Part shown: positions 6,260 through 14,841 of the stretch, one piece after another
How positions within the stretch are numbered: the stretch's first letter is position 1
Layout: each line of letters starts with the position of its first letter
Source: Sphingobacterium sp.
GTDB lineage: Bacteria; Bacteroidota; Bacteroidia; Sphingobacteriales; Sphingobacteriaceae
Length of the DNA stretch: 51,713 bases
Direction of reading: 5' to 3'
Assembly (NCBI GenBank): GCA_022712315.1
Contig: JALAGS010000043.1
Span: 1 to 51,713 of the forward strand
Made by a program: the position numbers and the translations under genes
Notes under the pieces: generated by a model
Databases searched by the model: none
Seen by the model: only the letters and a program-made list of their open reading frames with translations
Told to the model about the DNA's origin: nothing

Positions 6260-9007
6260 TTAATTGTCCTTTCTTAACGTCTCCAAATATTGTTCTAATG
6301 AATACTCATCGGGATAAAGCACTTCGCGTGCCTTACTTCCTTCAAATGGACCTACAATTCCTGCAGCTTCCAATTGGTCGATGATCCGTCCTGCTCTATT
6401 ATAACCCAGTTTCAATTTACGCTGGATTAAGGAAGTAGAACCTTGTTGATGCATGACAATCAAGCGGGCAGCGTCTTCGAACAATTGATCGCGGTCTTTA
6501 GGATCAAAATCTACGCTACCAGAGCCATCTCCGTTTTCGTCAACGTATTCGGGAAGCATGAACGCTGAAGGATAACCTCGTTGTGCCCCGATGTAATCGG
6601 AAATCTGTTCAACTTCTGGTGTATCCACAAATGCACATTGAATACGTATCAAATCACTTCCAGTAGCTAACAGCATGTCACCACGACCGATCAACTGATC
6701 TGCTCCACCTGTATCCAGGATTGTCCGTGAATCGACTTTGGACAATACCCTGAAAGCAAGACGTGCAGGGAAGTTAGCCTTGATTGTACCGGTAATGATA
6801 TTGACGGATGGACGTTGGGTAGCGATAACCAAGTGTATCCCTACAGCACGAGCCAATTGGGCTAAACGTGCAATTGGTGTTTCGACCTCTTTTCCTGCTG
6901 TCATCATCAAGTCGGCAAACTCATCAACAATAAGAACGATATATGGTAAGAATCGATGACCCTCCTCAGGGTTTAATCTGCGATTGACAAATTTTGCATT
7001 ATATTCCTTTAAATTACGTACCTGTGCATTTTTTAATAAATCATAGCGCTGATCCATCTCTATACACAGGGAATTTAGCGTGTTGATTACTTTTTTAGTA
7101 TCGGTAATAATAGCATCACCATCATCAGGTAATTTTGCAAGGAAGTGACGTTCTACTTTTTTAAATAGAGAAAGTTCCACTTTCTTAGGGTCAACAAGGA
7201 CAAATTTGAGTTCCGCCGGATGTTTTTTATACAGTAAGGATGTCAGAATGGCGTTGATACCAACTGATTTACCTTGTCCTGTAGCCCCTGCGACCAAAAG
7301 GTGGGGCATTTTAGCTAAATCGGCAATATAGACTTCATTGGAGATTGTCTTACCCAAAGCAATAGGAAGATCCATGTCAGTTTTCTGAAATTTCTCCGTA
7401 GCGAGTACCGATCGCATAGATACCATTTCCGGATTGGAGTTTGGTACTTCGATACCGATTGTTCCCTTTCCGGGCATTGGTGCAATAATCCGGATACCTA
7501 AGGCTGCAAGACTTAAAGCAATGTCATCTTCCAGATTTTTAATTTTCGAAATGCGGACACCTGGTTTGGGGATAATCTCATACAGCGTAACTGTTGGACC
7601 TATGGTGGCTTTGATGCTTTCGATTTCGATGCTGTAATTTCTCAGGGTATCAACGATCTTATTTTTATTCGCTTCGAGTTCCTGTTGATTGATCGTTATT
7701 TTTCCGCTGCCATAATCTTTTAATAAATCCAATGCAGGGTGTTGATAGCCGGAAAGATCTAATTTGGGGTCATACTGTCCAAATTGGGCCACGAGGTCAC
7801 TGGCGGTAATTTCTTTTTCCTCTTTGATATCTTCCACAACGAGGCCTGGAACAACATCATGTTCAATTGGCGGTTCCGGTTCTTGTTGGGGCGGAGTTAC
7901 CACGACCGGTGGCTGATATTCGCGGATCAGTGGTAAGTCTGCGTCTTCAAATTCTTCATTCGGCTGATCAATTGTAAAACTGATTGAAGGTGTATTGTCG
8001 GTTCTTTCCATGGGACTATCATCGAAGGAAAGTACGACTTTATCTTTCGGATCAATTTGTACTTCGGGTACCGGATGATGTGTGAATGCAGGACGTTGAA
8101 GTTCTTCCTGTAAATCTTTTTCACGAGCGGATTGAAATCGCTCATTAATTGACGTTGGTCGTTGCATGGACTCCCTAACAGATTGAATGGAATCATCTTC
8201 AATATGGATTTTGTTTCTGAGATGATTTGGAGCGTATTCATCTTCATCCTCATCCTCTAGATCTTCCGACAGGGACTTGGATTTTCTGTTACTGAAGAGG
8301 ACAAATTTAAAATCAAGGTTGTAAAGTAATATTAGTGTCGTTAAGTATGCAAATGCCAATATACATCCAACACCAACGATACCCACTTGTGCTTCCAGTA
8401 ATTTATTGGTCCAAAAGCCAAACTTTCCTTCAAGCATATGCGGCGTATCGGCCATGAATCCATGTAGGAAACCTAAGGTTACGGAAATAAAAACGATAGC
8501 GACAAAAGAATAAACGACCGTACGGTATAATGGAAGCAATGACTTTTTAAATAACAGACGGTATCCTAAAATGAATAGAACCGGAATAAAAAGAAAAGAT
8601 GCAACACCAAACCATTCATACATAAATTGGTTGGCAAGTAATGCGCCAAATTTCCCTAATTTATTATCAACAACAGGGAGATCGACGGCTTCGTCATGAA
8701 TTTCCTCAACAGATCTGAATAATGTTGACCAGCCGCCATTGGTCCTTGCGATATAGCTTTGGTCGTCTTCCCAGGTAAACAGGTAAGAAACAAAAGCTGT
8801 AGCAAATGCCAATGAAAGTAAGATCAATAAAATTCCTAATATCTTGACAGCCTTTTGCTGTGCATCAGAATAATCTCTTGGTACACTATTTTTTTGACTT
8901 TTTTCCTTTTTAAATGTTGTCGATTCCTTTTGTGGGGCACGTTTGCCGGAAACTGAATTTCCTGTCTGCCTAAATGTATTTCCTTTATTTGACATTGAAA
9001 AGTTCAC
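6260..9007 (-). CDS. ftsK: DNA translocase FtsK
   Basis: A 915-residue FtsK/SpoIIIE translocase that pumps chromosomal DNA through the closing septum. Four membrane segments lie within about residues 50-235. A short acidic, Pro/Glu-rich linker (about 245-440) follows. The RecA-like motor starts near 445, with Walker A GATGQGKSVG at about 573-582 and Walker B VLIVDEFADLMM at about 690. Further motor motifs include LVIATQRPSVNIITG. The C-terminal winged-helix gamma domain (about 845-905, LIQRKLKLGYNRAGRIIDQLE) normally reads KOPS-type polarity sequences and touches XerD. Length is standard for Bacteroidota and shorter than E. coli FtsK because of the linker. It is cotranscribed with the lolA-like gene (one-base gap). 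A -7 box lies 15 nt upstream of the ATG. Confidence 0.97.
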   Translation of the reverse strand: MNFSMSNKGNTFRQTGNSVSGKRAPQKESTTFKKEKSQKNSVPRDYSDAQQKAVKILGILLILLSLAFATAFVSYLFTWEDDQSYIARTNGGWSTLFRSVEEIHDEAVDLPVVDNKLGKFGALLANQFMYEWFGVASFLFIPVLFILGYRLLFKKSLLPLYRTVVYSFVAIVFISVTLGFLHGFMADTPHMLEGKFGFWTNKLLEAQVGIVGVGCILAFAYLTTLILLYNLDFKFVLFSNRKSKSLSEDLEDEDEDEYAPNHLRNKIHIEDDSIQSVRESMQRPTSINERFQSAREKDLQEELQRPAFTHHPVPEVQIDPKDKVVLSFDDSPMERTDNTPSISFTIDQPNEEFEDADLPLIREYQPPVVVTPPQQEPEPPIEHDVVPGLVVEDIKEEKEITASDLVAQFGQYDPKLDLSGYQHPALDLLKDYGSGKITINQQELEANKNKIVDTLRNYSIEIESIKATIGPTVTLYEIIPKPGVRISKIKNLEDDIALSLAALGIRIIAPMPGKGTIGIEVPNSNPEMVSMRSVLATEKFQKTDMDLPIALGKTISNEVYIADLAKMPHLLVAGATGQGKSVGINAILTSLLYKKHPAELKFVLVDPKKVELSLFKKVERHFLAKLPDDGDAIITDTKKVINTLNSLCIEMDQRYDLLKNAQVRNLKEYNAKFVNRRLNPEEGHRFLPYIVLIVDEFADLMMTAGKEVETPIARLAQLARAVGIHLVIATQRPSVNIITGTIKANFPARLAFRVLSKVDSRTILDTGGADQLIGRGDMLLATGSDLIRIQCAFVDTPEVEQISDYIGAQRGYPSAFMLPEYVDENGDGSGSVDFDPKDRDQLFEDAARLIVMHQQGSTSLIQRKLKLGYNRAGRIIDQLEAAGIVGPFEGSKAREVLYPDEYSLEQYLETLRKDN

Positions 9008-9022
9008 AATTATACTGCTTAC

Positions 9023-9030
9023 AAACTTAG
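9023..9030 (-). promoter_or_regulatory. -7 promoter box for ftsK-lolA
   Basis: The minus strand reads TAAGTTTG, a perfect TAnnTTTG box ending 15 nt before the ftsK ATG. The rest of the gap to 9271 shows no gene or clear structure. Confidence 0.45.
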
Positions 9031-9220
9031 TTATTTTGATAGTATTTTAAAGATGCTGATGGCTTATTATTTTAAGTTTGTCGTTTTTTATGAATGAATA
9101 AATTTGGATGTAGCTAAAAAGCTTGATAGGTATAATGACTAGCAAATACTATGCCCTGCAAGTGTGTTTGGCTAAAGAATATGGGATCTGGCTAAAGATT
9201 GTTTCTGTTTTTGCCTATTC

Positions 9221-9250
9221 TTTGGAGTTGCTATAAAATATGTAGTTTTA
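9221..9250 (+). promoter_or_regulatory. Probable promoter for the GNAT gene
   Basis: TTTG (9221-9224), 18 nt spacer, then TAGTTTTA (9243-9250), one base off the TAnnTTTG consensus. The ATG lies 21 nt further on. Confidence 0.4.
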
Positions 9251-9271
9251 CGAATAAAAATAAGAGATCGC

Positions 9272-9781
9272 ATGAACAAGTTTGAAATACGAAAAGCAAC
9301 ATTAGCTGATAAAGGACGGATTTGGGAAATTATACAACAGGCAATTGCACTAAGGAAAGAACAAGGTAGTAGGCAATGGCAAGACGGCTATCCGAATGAA
9401 GATGTCGTGCAATCGGATATTGATAAAGGGTATGGACATGTCGTTGAAGTGGAGCATAGGATTGTAGGTTATGTAGCTGTTATTTTTGATATCGAACCAG
9501 CTTATAATGATATTGACGGGAAGTGGTTAAGTGATGGCCAATATGTAGGTATACATAGACTGGCTTCCGCTCAGGATCCGCATGTGAAAGGTGTGGGCAC
9601 AGGCATTATGCAGGGGGTGGAGAAAATTGCGATCGAGCATGGTGTCTATAGTATTAAGGTGGATACTAATTTTGATAACGGTGGGATGCTGCATGTATTC
9701 GACAAATTGGGTTATCAATATTGTGGCGAGGTACACTTTCGGGGAGCTTCACGTCGGGCATTTGAAAAATTATTAAAATAA
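9272..9781 (+). CDS. GNAT family N-acetyltransferase
   Basis: A 169-residue GCN5-related N-acetyltransferase, which moves an acetyl group from acetyl-CoA to an amine. The N-terminal strand FEIRKATLADKGRIWEIIQQ, the central beta strands around GYVAVIFDIEPAY and the acetyl-CoA pyrophosphate-binding loop GVGTGIMQGVEKIA (about residues 107-120) are visible. They are followed by the usual NGGMLHVFDKLGYQYCGEV block near the C-terminus. Single domain, normal length, soluble. The acceptor substrate cannot be predicted. It is a single gene with its own probable promoter, converging on tyrS with a shared terminator. Confidence 0.9.
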   Translation: MNKFEIRKATLADKGRIWEIIQQAIALRKEQGSRQWQDGYPNEDVVQSDIDKGYGHVVEVEHRIVGYVAVIFDIEPAYNDIDGKWLSDGQYVGIHRLASAQDPHVKGVGTGIMQGVEKIAIEHGVYSIKVDTNFDNGGMLHVFDKLGYQYCGEVHFRGASRRAFEKLLK

Positions 9782-9826
9782 CCGAACCGATTTCTTCAGG
9801 CGGAGGAAGAATAGCTTTGGATTACA

Positions 9827-9868
9827 CAAAAAAGTCCCTTTTGATTTGTTCAGAAGGGACTTTTTTAT
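9827..9868. terminator. Bidirectional terminator between the GNAT gene and tyrS
   Basis: AAAAAAGTCCCTT (from 9828) pairs with the AAGGGACTTTTTT block ending at 9867, with a loop of about 14 nt. A-run and T-run flanks allow termination in both directions; the converging tyrS stop codon is 37 nt away. Confidence 0.8.
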
Positions 9869-9903
9869 GGTTATGGATTATTAAATCAGGATACTGCTGA
9901 TCA

Positions 9904-11187
9904 TTAATCTGCGATAATCAAGTAATAATTCTTTTTACCACGTTGTGCAACAATATATTTATTGTTTACAAGGTGATTCTCCGTAATCGACTCTTCAATA
10001 TCAGTTGCTTTTTCTCGGTTGATCGAAACGCCGCCGCCCTGAAGCATTTTACGCGCTTCACCTTTGGATGGGAATACTTGGGTTTGAACAGCAAGTAAAT
10101 CAAGGATATTGATACCAGCCGCCAGTTCAGTCTTAGCGATCTGAAACTGCGGAATACCTTCAAACACCTCCAAAACAGCATCATGATCTAGGTTGTTCAA
10201 GAACTCTAAAGAACCGTTACCAAAAAGAAATTCAGAAGTTTTGATGGCAGTTTCGTATGCTTCCTCGGAGTGTGTACGAATGGTAATATCTTTTGCCAGT
10301 GCTTTTTGAACTAAGCGTAAGTGTGGTGCTGCATCATGTTCTGCAATGATGGACTCGATTTCGTCCTGAGGCTTTAGCGTAAAGATTTTTATCCAGTTTT
10401 TCGCATCATCATCTGATGTATTCAACCAGAATTGGTAGTATTTATAGGGCGAGGTTTTCTTTGGATCCAACCATACCGCTCCGGATTCTGTCTTTCCAAA
10501 TTTTTGACCATCAGCTTTCTTGATCAATTGTGTCGTGATGGCATAGGCTGTTCCCTGATCCTGACGACGGATCATTTCGCTACCTGTTACAATGTTACCC
10601 CATTGATCGGAGCCACCCATTTGAACTTTACAGTTGTGGTGTTTCCAAAGGTAGTAGAAGTCATACCCTTGAATCAATTGATAGGTAAATTCCGTAAAAG
10701 AAAGGCCATTGTCACCTTCCAGACGTTTTTTTACAGAATCTTTTGCCATCATATAGTTTACGGTAATCATCTTACCGATATCACGAATAAAATCCAAAAA
10801 TTTAAAATCTTTGAACCAATCGTAATTATTAACCATTTGGGCGTCATTTTCACCTTCTCCAAATTCAAGAAATTTGCCTAACTGTTTTTTCAGACAAGCT
10901 ACATTATGCTGTAGGGTAGCTTCGTCCAACAGGTTACGCTCTGCAGATTTGAAAGAAGGGTCTCCGATCATTCCTGTTGCTCCTCCAACCAGGGCAACTG
11001 GTTTGTGGCCTGCATTTTGGAAGTGGATCAAAGTCATGATTTGCGTCAAGTGTCCTACGTGTAGAGAGTCGCCTGTGGGATCAAAGCCGATATAACCAGC
11101 GACTTTTTCTTTATTCAGTAAGTCTTCTGTGCCTGGCATAATATCTTGCAACATGCCTCTCCAACGTAATTCTTCTACAAAGCTCAT
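9904..11187 (-). CDS. tyrS: Tyrosine--tRNA ligase
   Basis: A 427-residue class I tyrosyl-tRNA synthetase, which charges tRNA-Tyr with tyrosine at the cost of ATP. The HIGH-type motif is H43-V-G-H46 in [10 protein letters not shown]. The KMSKS-type loop is KFGKT at 229-233, the form usual for bacterial TyrS. The tyrosine pocket motif QGYDFYYLW and the GGSDQWGNI block are intact. A C-terminal S4 domain (about 360-425, [20 protein letters not shown]) binds tRNA. Length matches the family. It is a single gene; a -7 box lies 35 nt upstream of the ATG and no T-box leader is seen, as expected outside Firmicutes. Confidence 0.98.
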   Translation of the reverse strand: MSFVEELRWRGMLQDIMPGTEDLLNKEKVAGYIGFDPTGDSLHVGHLTQIMTLIHFQNAGHKPVALVGGATGMIGDPSFKSAERNLLDEATLQHNVACLKKQLGKFLEFGEGENDAQMVNNYDWFKDFKFLDFIRDIGKMITVNYMMAKDSVKKRLEGDNGLSFTEFTYQLIQGYDFYYLWKHHNCKVQMGGSDQWGNIVTGSEMIRRQDQGTAYAITTQLIKKADGQKFGKTESGAVWLDPKKTSPYKYYQFWLNTSDDDAKNWIKIFTLKPQDEIESIIAEHDAAPHLRLVQKALAKDITIRTHSEEAYETAIKTSEFLFGNGSLEFLNNLDHDAVLEVFEGIPQFQIAKTELAAGINILDLLAVQTQVFPSKGEARKMLQGGGVSINREKATDIEESITENHLVNNKYIVAQRGKKNYYLIIAD

Positions 11188-11222
11188 TGTTAAATGGATT
11201 TAATTTTTTAATTTACAAGATG

Positions 11223-11230
11223 CAAAGATA
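11223..11230 (-). promoter_or_regulatory. -7 promoter box for tyrS
   Basis: The minus strand reads TATCTTTG (TAnnTTTG), 35 nt before the tyrS ATG. No clear -33 element. Confidence 0.45.
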
Positions 11231-11290
11231 GGAGATTAAGCGTATATTGAGCGAATAATTCCGTATAAAAGCACACGCTAATAAGCTGGT

Positions 11291-11974
11291 ATGAATTTTT
11301 TATCACATTTCTATTTTGAGCGGTTTGCAACCAATCCCGAACGTATTGTGGGAGGATTGTTACCCGATCTATTAAAAAATGCGGATAAATCCTTTATGCT
11401 AAAACCACGTCAGTATGAAGATGAGCTCTTGGACAATCCTTTACTGGAACAATTGTATATAGGTTGGAACCGTCATATCGAGGTCGATCGCCTGTTTCAT
11501 AATTCACCTTACTTTTTTCGTCATACACATCAGCTGAAATTAAAAATCCAGTCCAGTTTAGCGGGGCTACCCATCCGGCCGTCTTTTATGGCCCATATCG
11601 CGTTGGAGCTATTGCTGGATCATATGCTGACACAAAATAAAGCGGTCTCTATCGATAAATTCTACGCTGCGCTGATGCATGTCAATGAAGATGCTATTCG
11701 GAAGTTTTTGAAAATTAATCAATTGCATGGTATACCTAAATTTGAAAAGTTCTATCATCAGTTTATTGAGTGGAAGTATATTTATGATTATGCACAGGTG
11801 GAAAAAATTGCAGGGGCACTTTTCAATATCTGTAAGCGATTGTGGCAATTTGAAGTTTCAGTGGAGCAAAGACAACTTCTGACAGAACAACTGATTTCCT
11901 ATTTACATACGGAGATGACCGATTATCAGGAAATTTACCAGTATATTCAATATGAGCTGGTGGACTTTAATTAG
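11291..11974 (+). CDS. Acyl carrier protein phosphodiesterase-like protein (AcpH/DUF479 family)
   Basis: A 227-residue member of the AcpH family. E. coli AcpH removes 4'-phosphopantetheine from acyl carrier protein. The family start MNFLSHFYF, the GGLLPDLL segment with an aspartate near residue 26, the RHIEVDRLFHNSPYF block and HIALELLLDHML (with the metal-type H/D residues) are all visible. The chain is slightly longer than E. coli AcpH (193). It is mostly alpha-helical and soluble. The gene follows tyrS in divergent orientation and precedes the amino-acid permease by 80 bases in the same direction; cotranscription is possible. Activity on ACP is inferred from the family, and many Bacteroidota members are untested. 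Confidence 0.82.
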   Translation: MNFLSHFYFERFATNPERIVGGLLPDLLKNADKSFMLKPRQYEDELLDNPLLEQLYIGWNRHIEVDRLFHNSPYFFRHTHQLKLKIQSSLAGLPIRPSFMAHIALELLLDHMLTQNKAVSIDKFYAALMHVNEDAIRKFLKINQLHGIPKFEKFYHQFIEWKYIYDYAQVEKIAGALFNICKRLWQFEVSVEQRQLLTEQLISYLHTEMTDYQEIYQYIQYELVDFN

Positions 11975-12054
11975 TCCATCAGAAAATACCAATAGTATAA
12001 GACCTTGAAAATATTTATTTTCGCATAATTTTAAGTATCAAAAACTAAATTTAC

Positions 12055-13749
12055 ATGTCACATAGACTTTTTCGGAAGAAAAGTGTTGATCAGATTCTGC
12101 ATGACACTCAAAAAGAGGGGGGGACAGGCCTTGCAAAGGTATTGGGGGTAACAGATCTGGTTTCGTTGGGTATCGCCGCTATTGTAGGGGCTGGAATCTT
12201 TAGCACAATTGGATTGGCGAGTTATGAAGGTGGGCCAGCAGTGTCACTTCTTTTCGTGTTTACGGCTTTTGCCTGTGTTTTTACGGCATTGGCCTACGCC
12301 CAATTTGCCAGTACAGTTCCTGTTTCTGGATCGGCATATACGTATGCATATGTGGCCTTTGGTGAGTTGTTTGCTTGGATAATAGGTTGGGCATTGGTTT
12401 TAGAGTATGCTGTTTCCAATACCGTTATAGCCATTTCCTGGTCGCAGTATTTTGTCTCCATGTTGGAAGGCTTTGGTCTTCATATACCAGCTTGGCTATC
12501 CATGGCACCGGGCTATGCGTACGATGCCGTAGACAAAATGAACCAACATGGTGCGGCTGCCCTGACTGCAATTGACCAACACGGTCTTGATGCATTTAAT
12601 AGTGCGCCTCGAATTGGAGGGCTGCCTATTATTTTCGATTTACCGGCAGGTGTCATTACATTTTTGGTCACTTGGTTGGTTTATATCGGAATCAAAGAGT
12701 CCCAGAAAGCGAGTATGATCATGGTGATGATCAAGGTAGCGATTATCCTAGCTGTAATTTTTGGTGGTATCTTTTTCATCAAACCCGAAAACTGGACACC
12801 TTTTGCACCGAATGGTCTCAAAGGTGTGCTCGGAAGTGTGGCTGCCGTTTTCTTTGCTTTTATCGGCTTTGATTCGATCTCCACAACTGCGGAAGAGTGT
12901 AAGAACCCACAACGCGACCTCCCTAAGGCGATGATCTATTGTCTATTGATTTGTACTGTACTGTATGTCGCCATTACTTTGGTATTGACAGGGATGGTCA
13001 ACTACACCGAATTAAATGTAAAGGATCCGCTTGCTTTCGTGTTTAAATATGTCGGCTTTGACCATATGGCCGGAATTATATCCGTGACCTCTGTGATTGC
13101 GATTACCAGCGCCTTGTTGGTCTATCAATTAGCTCAACCAAGAATCTGGATGACGATGAGTAGAGATGGCTTGTTGTGGAAGAAATTTGCAACGATCCAC
13201 CCCAAATATAAAACACCTTCTTTTGCGACTATCGTAACGGGTTTGGTAGTAGCCATCCCTTCTTTATTTTTTAAAATGGACTTCTTCGTCGATCTAACGA
13301 GTGTCGGTACTTTTTTTGCTTTCATCCTCGTTTGTGCAGGTGTATTGTATATGGATTATTCGGGTTTATCTGCAAAATCCAAATTTAAAGTTCCTTACAT
13401 CAATGGAAAATATTTAGTTGGGGCAGGACTACTAATCGCTATCGTGATCATTTTTAGCTATGCCCAAGAGACGTTGCAGGAGTGGAAATCGCTGTCAATC
13501 CTTGAAATTATCGAACATAAAATGCTGGTGATTATATTCTGGTTAACCTGGCTTGGATTAAGTATCTATAGTTTTAAAATGAACTTCTCTTTATTACCGG
13601 TAATTGGGATTCTGATCAATCTATATTTAATGACAGAATTGGGCGCGAGCAACTGGATCATTTTTGTGATCTGGCTGGTGATTGGTTTGGCTGTGTATTT
13701 TATGTATGGTTATAAACATTCAAAGTTAAATAAATCGGTGTCAGTATAA
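12055..13749 (+). CDS. APC-family amino acid permease (cationic amino acid transporter type)
   Basis: A 564-residue integral inner-membrane transporter of the amino acid-polyamine-organocation superfamily. The helix-1 substrate loop is seen as SLGIAAIVGAGIFSTIG (about 37-53). Helix 6 carries the family block AAVFFAFIGFDSISTTAEECKNPQRDLPKAM (given here in part: FAFIGFDSISTTAEECKNP). About 12-14 hydrophobic segments are present. The pattern resembles CAT/YfnA-like proton-coupled importers. An insert of about 45 residues (about 145-190, HIPAWLSMAPGYAYD to RIGGLP) lies between helices 4 and 5, as in other Bacteroidota members. Substrate is not predictable beyond amino acids. A hairpin terminator follows the gene and converges with rlmF. 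Confidence 0.9.
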   Translation: MSHRLFRKKSVDQILHDTQKEGGTGLAKVLGVTDLVSLGIAAIVGAGIFSTIGLASYEGGPAVSLLFVFTAFACVFTALAYAQFASTVPVSGSAYTYAYVAFGELFAWIIGWALVLEYAVSNTVIAISWSQYFVSMLEGFGLHIPAWLSMAPGYAYDAVDKMNQHGAAALTAIDQHGLDAFNSAPRIGGLPIIFDLPAGVITFLVTWLVYIGIKESQKASMIMVMIKVAIILAVIFGGIFFIKPENWTPFAPNGLKGVLGSVAAVFFAFIGFDSISTTAEECKNPQRDLPKAMIYCLLICTVLYVAITLVLTGMVNYTELNVKDPLAFVFKYVGFDHMAGIISVTSVIAITSALLVYQLAQPRIWMTMSRDGLLWKKFATIHPKYKTPSFATIVTGLVVAIPSLFFKMDFFVDLTSVGTFFAFILVCAGVLYMDYSGLSAKSKFKVPYINGKYLVGAGLLIAIVIIFSYAQETLQEWKSLSILEIIEHKMLVIIFWLTWLGLSIYSFKMNFSLLPVIGILINLYLMTELGASNWIIFVIWLVIGLAVYFMYGYKHSKLNKSVSV

Positions 13750-13777
13750 AGTCTACCATGTAGTATGATAATAGATC

Positions 13778-13816
13778 AAAAAAATGAGCTATCTAACGAA
13801 AGATAGCTCATTTTTT
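13778..13816. terminator. Bidirectional terminator between the permease gene and rlmF
   Basis: AAAAAATGAGCTATCT (ending 13794) and AGATAGCTCATTTTTT (13801-13816) form a perfect 16-bp stem with a 6-nt loop. Both outer arms carry A/T runs. Confidence 0.87.
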
Positions 13817-13834
13817 GAATCTCTATGACCCTAC

Positions 13835-14746
13835 TTAAAATCTCCACAAAAGGATCCGGCTTACCTTATTGCCTTGTTCCATGCGGATCACTTCGGTCTC
13901 TTTTACATTTATTTTCTTTAGTTTGTGTTGCAGAAAACGAATATCTTCACGATGGGCAACCAGTGTAGTGAACCATTTTACCTGATCTTTGTGAAATTGG
14001 CTTTCAAAGATCATGCGTGACAAGAAAGCTTTCTCGCCACCATCGCACCACAATTCACTTCCCTGTCCGGAAAACGCTTGTGTCACCGGTTTTTCTTCTA
14101 TTTTAGCATCTTTAATGCCTGTAGTTTTACGGATGGACTGTTGTAAAGCTTCGGTTTGAGAGCTGAAAAATGGTGGGTTACAGATCACCACGTCATATTT
14201 CTCACCAGGAAGAATAATATCTTTGAATATGGCCTTTGGGTTATTTTGCAGACGGATTTGTATGCTCTTTTTTAAGCTCATATTTGTCCGTGTGATCTCG
14301 ATCGCATTTTTGTATGCGCTCTTGATAATTTCAGACCCTACAAAGCTCCATCCATATTCCTGATGTCCGATGATGGGGTAAATACAATTTGCGCCAACAC
14401 CGATATCTAGGACGTGTATATTTCCACCTTTTGGAATTTCGCCATTATTGTCCCGAGCAAGGACATCGGCGATATAATGAATATAATCTGCACGGCCGGG
14501 AATAGGAGGACAAAGATTCTCCTTTGGGATATCCCAATGTTGAATGTGGTAATATTTTTTTAGAAGAGCTTTGTTTAATGTTTTTACAGCATCTGGATTA
14601 TTAAAGTCGATGGATTTTACTTTATAAGCATTTTCTATAACAAAATCCTTGAGTGAAGGTTCGACTTTACTCAGTTCTTCAAAATTGTAGTTATCGAGAT
14701 GTCTATTTCTAGCGTGTAATTTCTTTTTTGGATTAGCGTCTGCCAT
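13835..14746 (-). CDS. rlmF: 23S rRNA (adenine(1618)-N(6))-methyltransferase
   Basis: A 303-residue RlmF, which methylates A1618 (E. coli numbering) of 23S rRNA using SAM. The family opening LHARNRHLDNYNFEELSKV, the IQHWDIPKENLCPPIPGRAD block, the SAM-binding loop HVLDIGVGANCIYP (about 118-131) and the catalytic N6-adenine motif NPPF at about residue 190 are all present. Length matches E. coli RlmF (308). A -7 box lies 16 nt before the ATG, and the terminator of kup lies immediately upstream, so it is transcribed on its own. It converges with the permease gene. Confidence 0.95.
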   Translation of the reverse strand: MADANPKKKLHARNRHLDNYNFEELSKVEPSLKDFVIENAYKVKSIDFNNPDAVKTLNKALLKKYYHIQHWDIPKENLCPPIPGRADYIHYIADVLARDNNGEIPKGGNIHVLDIGVGANCIYPIIGHQEYGWSFVGSEIIKSAYKNAIEITRTNMSLKKSIQIRLQNNPKAIFKDIILPGEKYDVVICNPPFFSSQTEALQQSIRKTTGIKDAKIEEKPVTQAFSGQGSELWCDGGEKAFLSRMIFESQFHKDQVKWFTTLVAHREDIRFLQHKLKKINVKETEVIRMEQGNKVSRILLWRF

Positions 14747-14762
14747 GATGTATTATTTGCAA

Positions 14763-14770
14763 CAAAAGTA
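14763..14770 (-). promoter_or_regulatory. -7 promoter box for rlmF
   Basis: The minus strand reads TACTTTTG, a TAnnTTTG match 16 nt before the ATG at 14746. It sits between the kup terminator and rlmF. Confidence 0.45.
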
Positions 14771-14784
14771 ATGCAATTCTATTG

Positions 14785-14815
14785 AATAAAAAAGGTGATG
14801 CTTTAGCATCACCTT
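14785..14815 (-). terminator. kup terminator
   Basis: AAGGTGATGC (14792-14801) pairs with GCATCACCTT (14806-14815). On the minus strand the stem is followed by a run of seven T. It lies 27 nt after the kup stop. Confidence 0.85.
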
Positions 14816-14841
14816 GAGGAATATAAATCTTTTGAAAGGTT

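Noticed and set aside
10432..10881. A 149-codon frame opposite tyrS
   Set aside because: tyrS is fully conserved on the minus strand; the antisense frame has no recognisable features.
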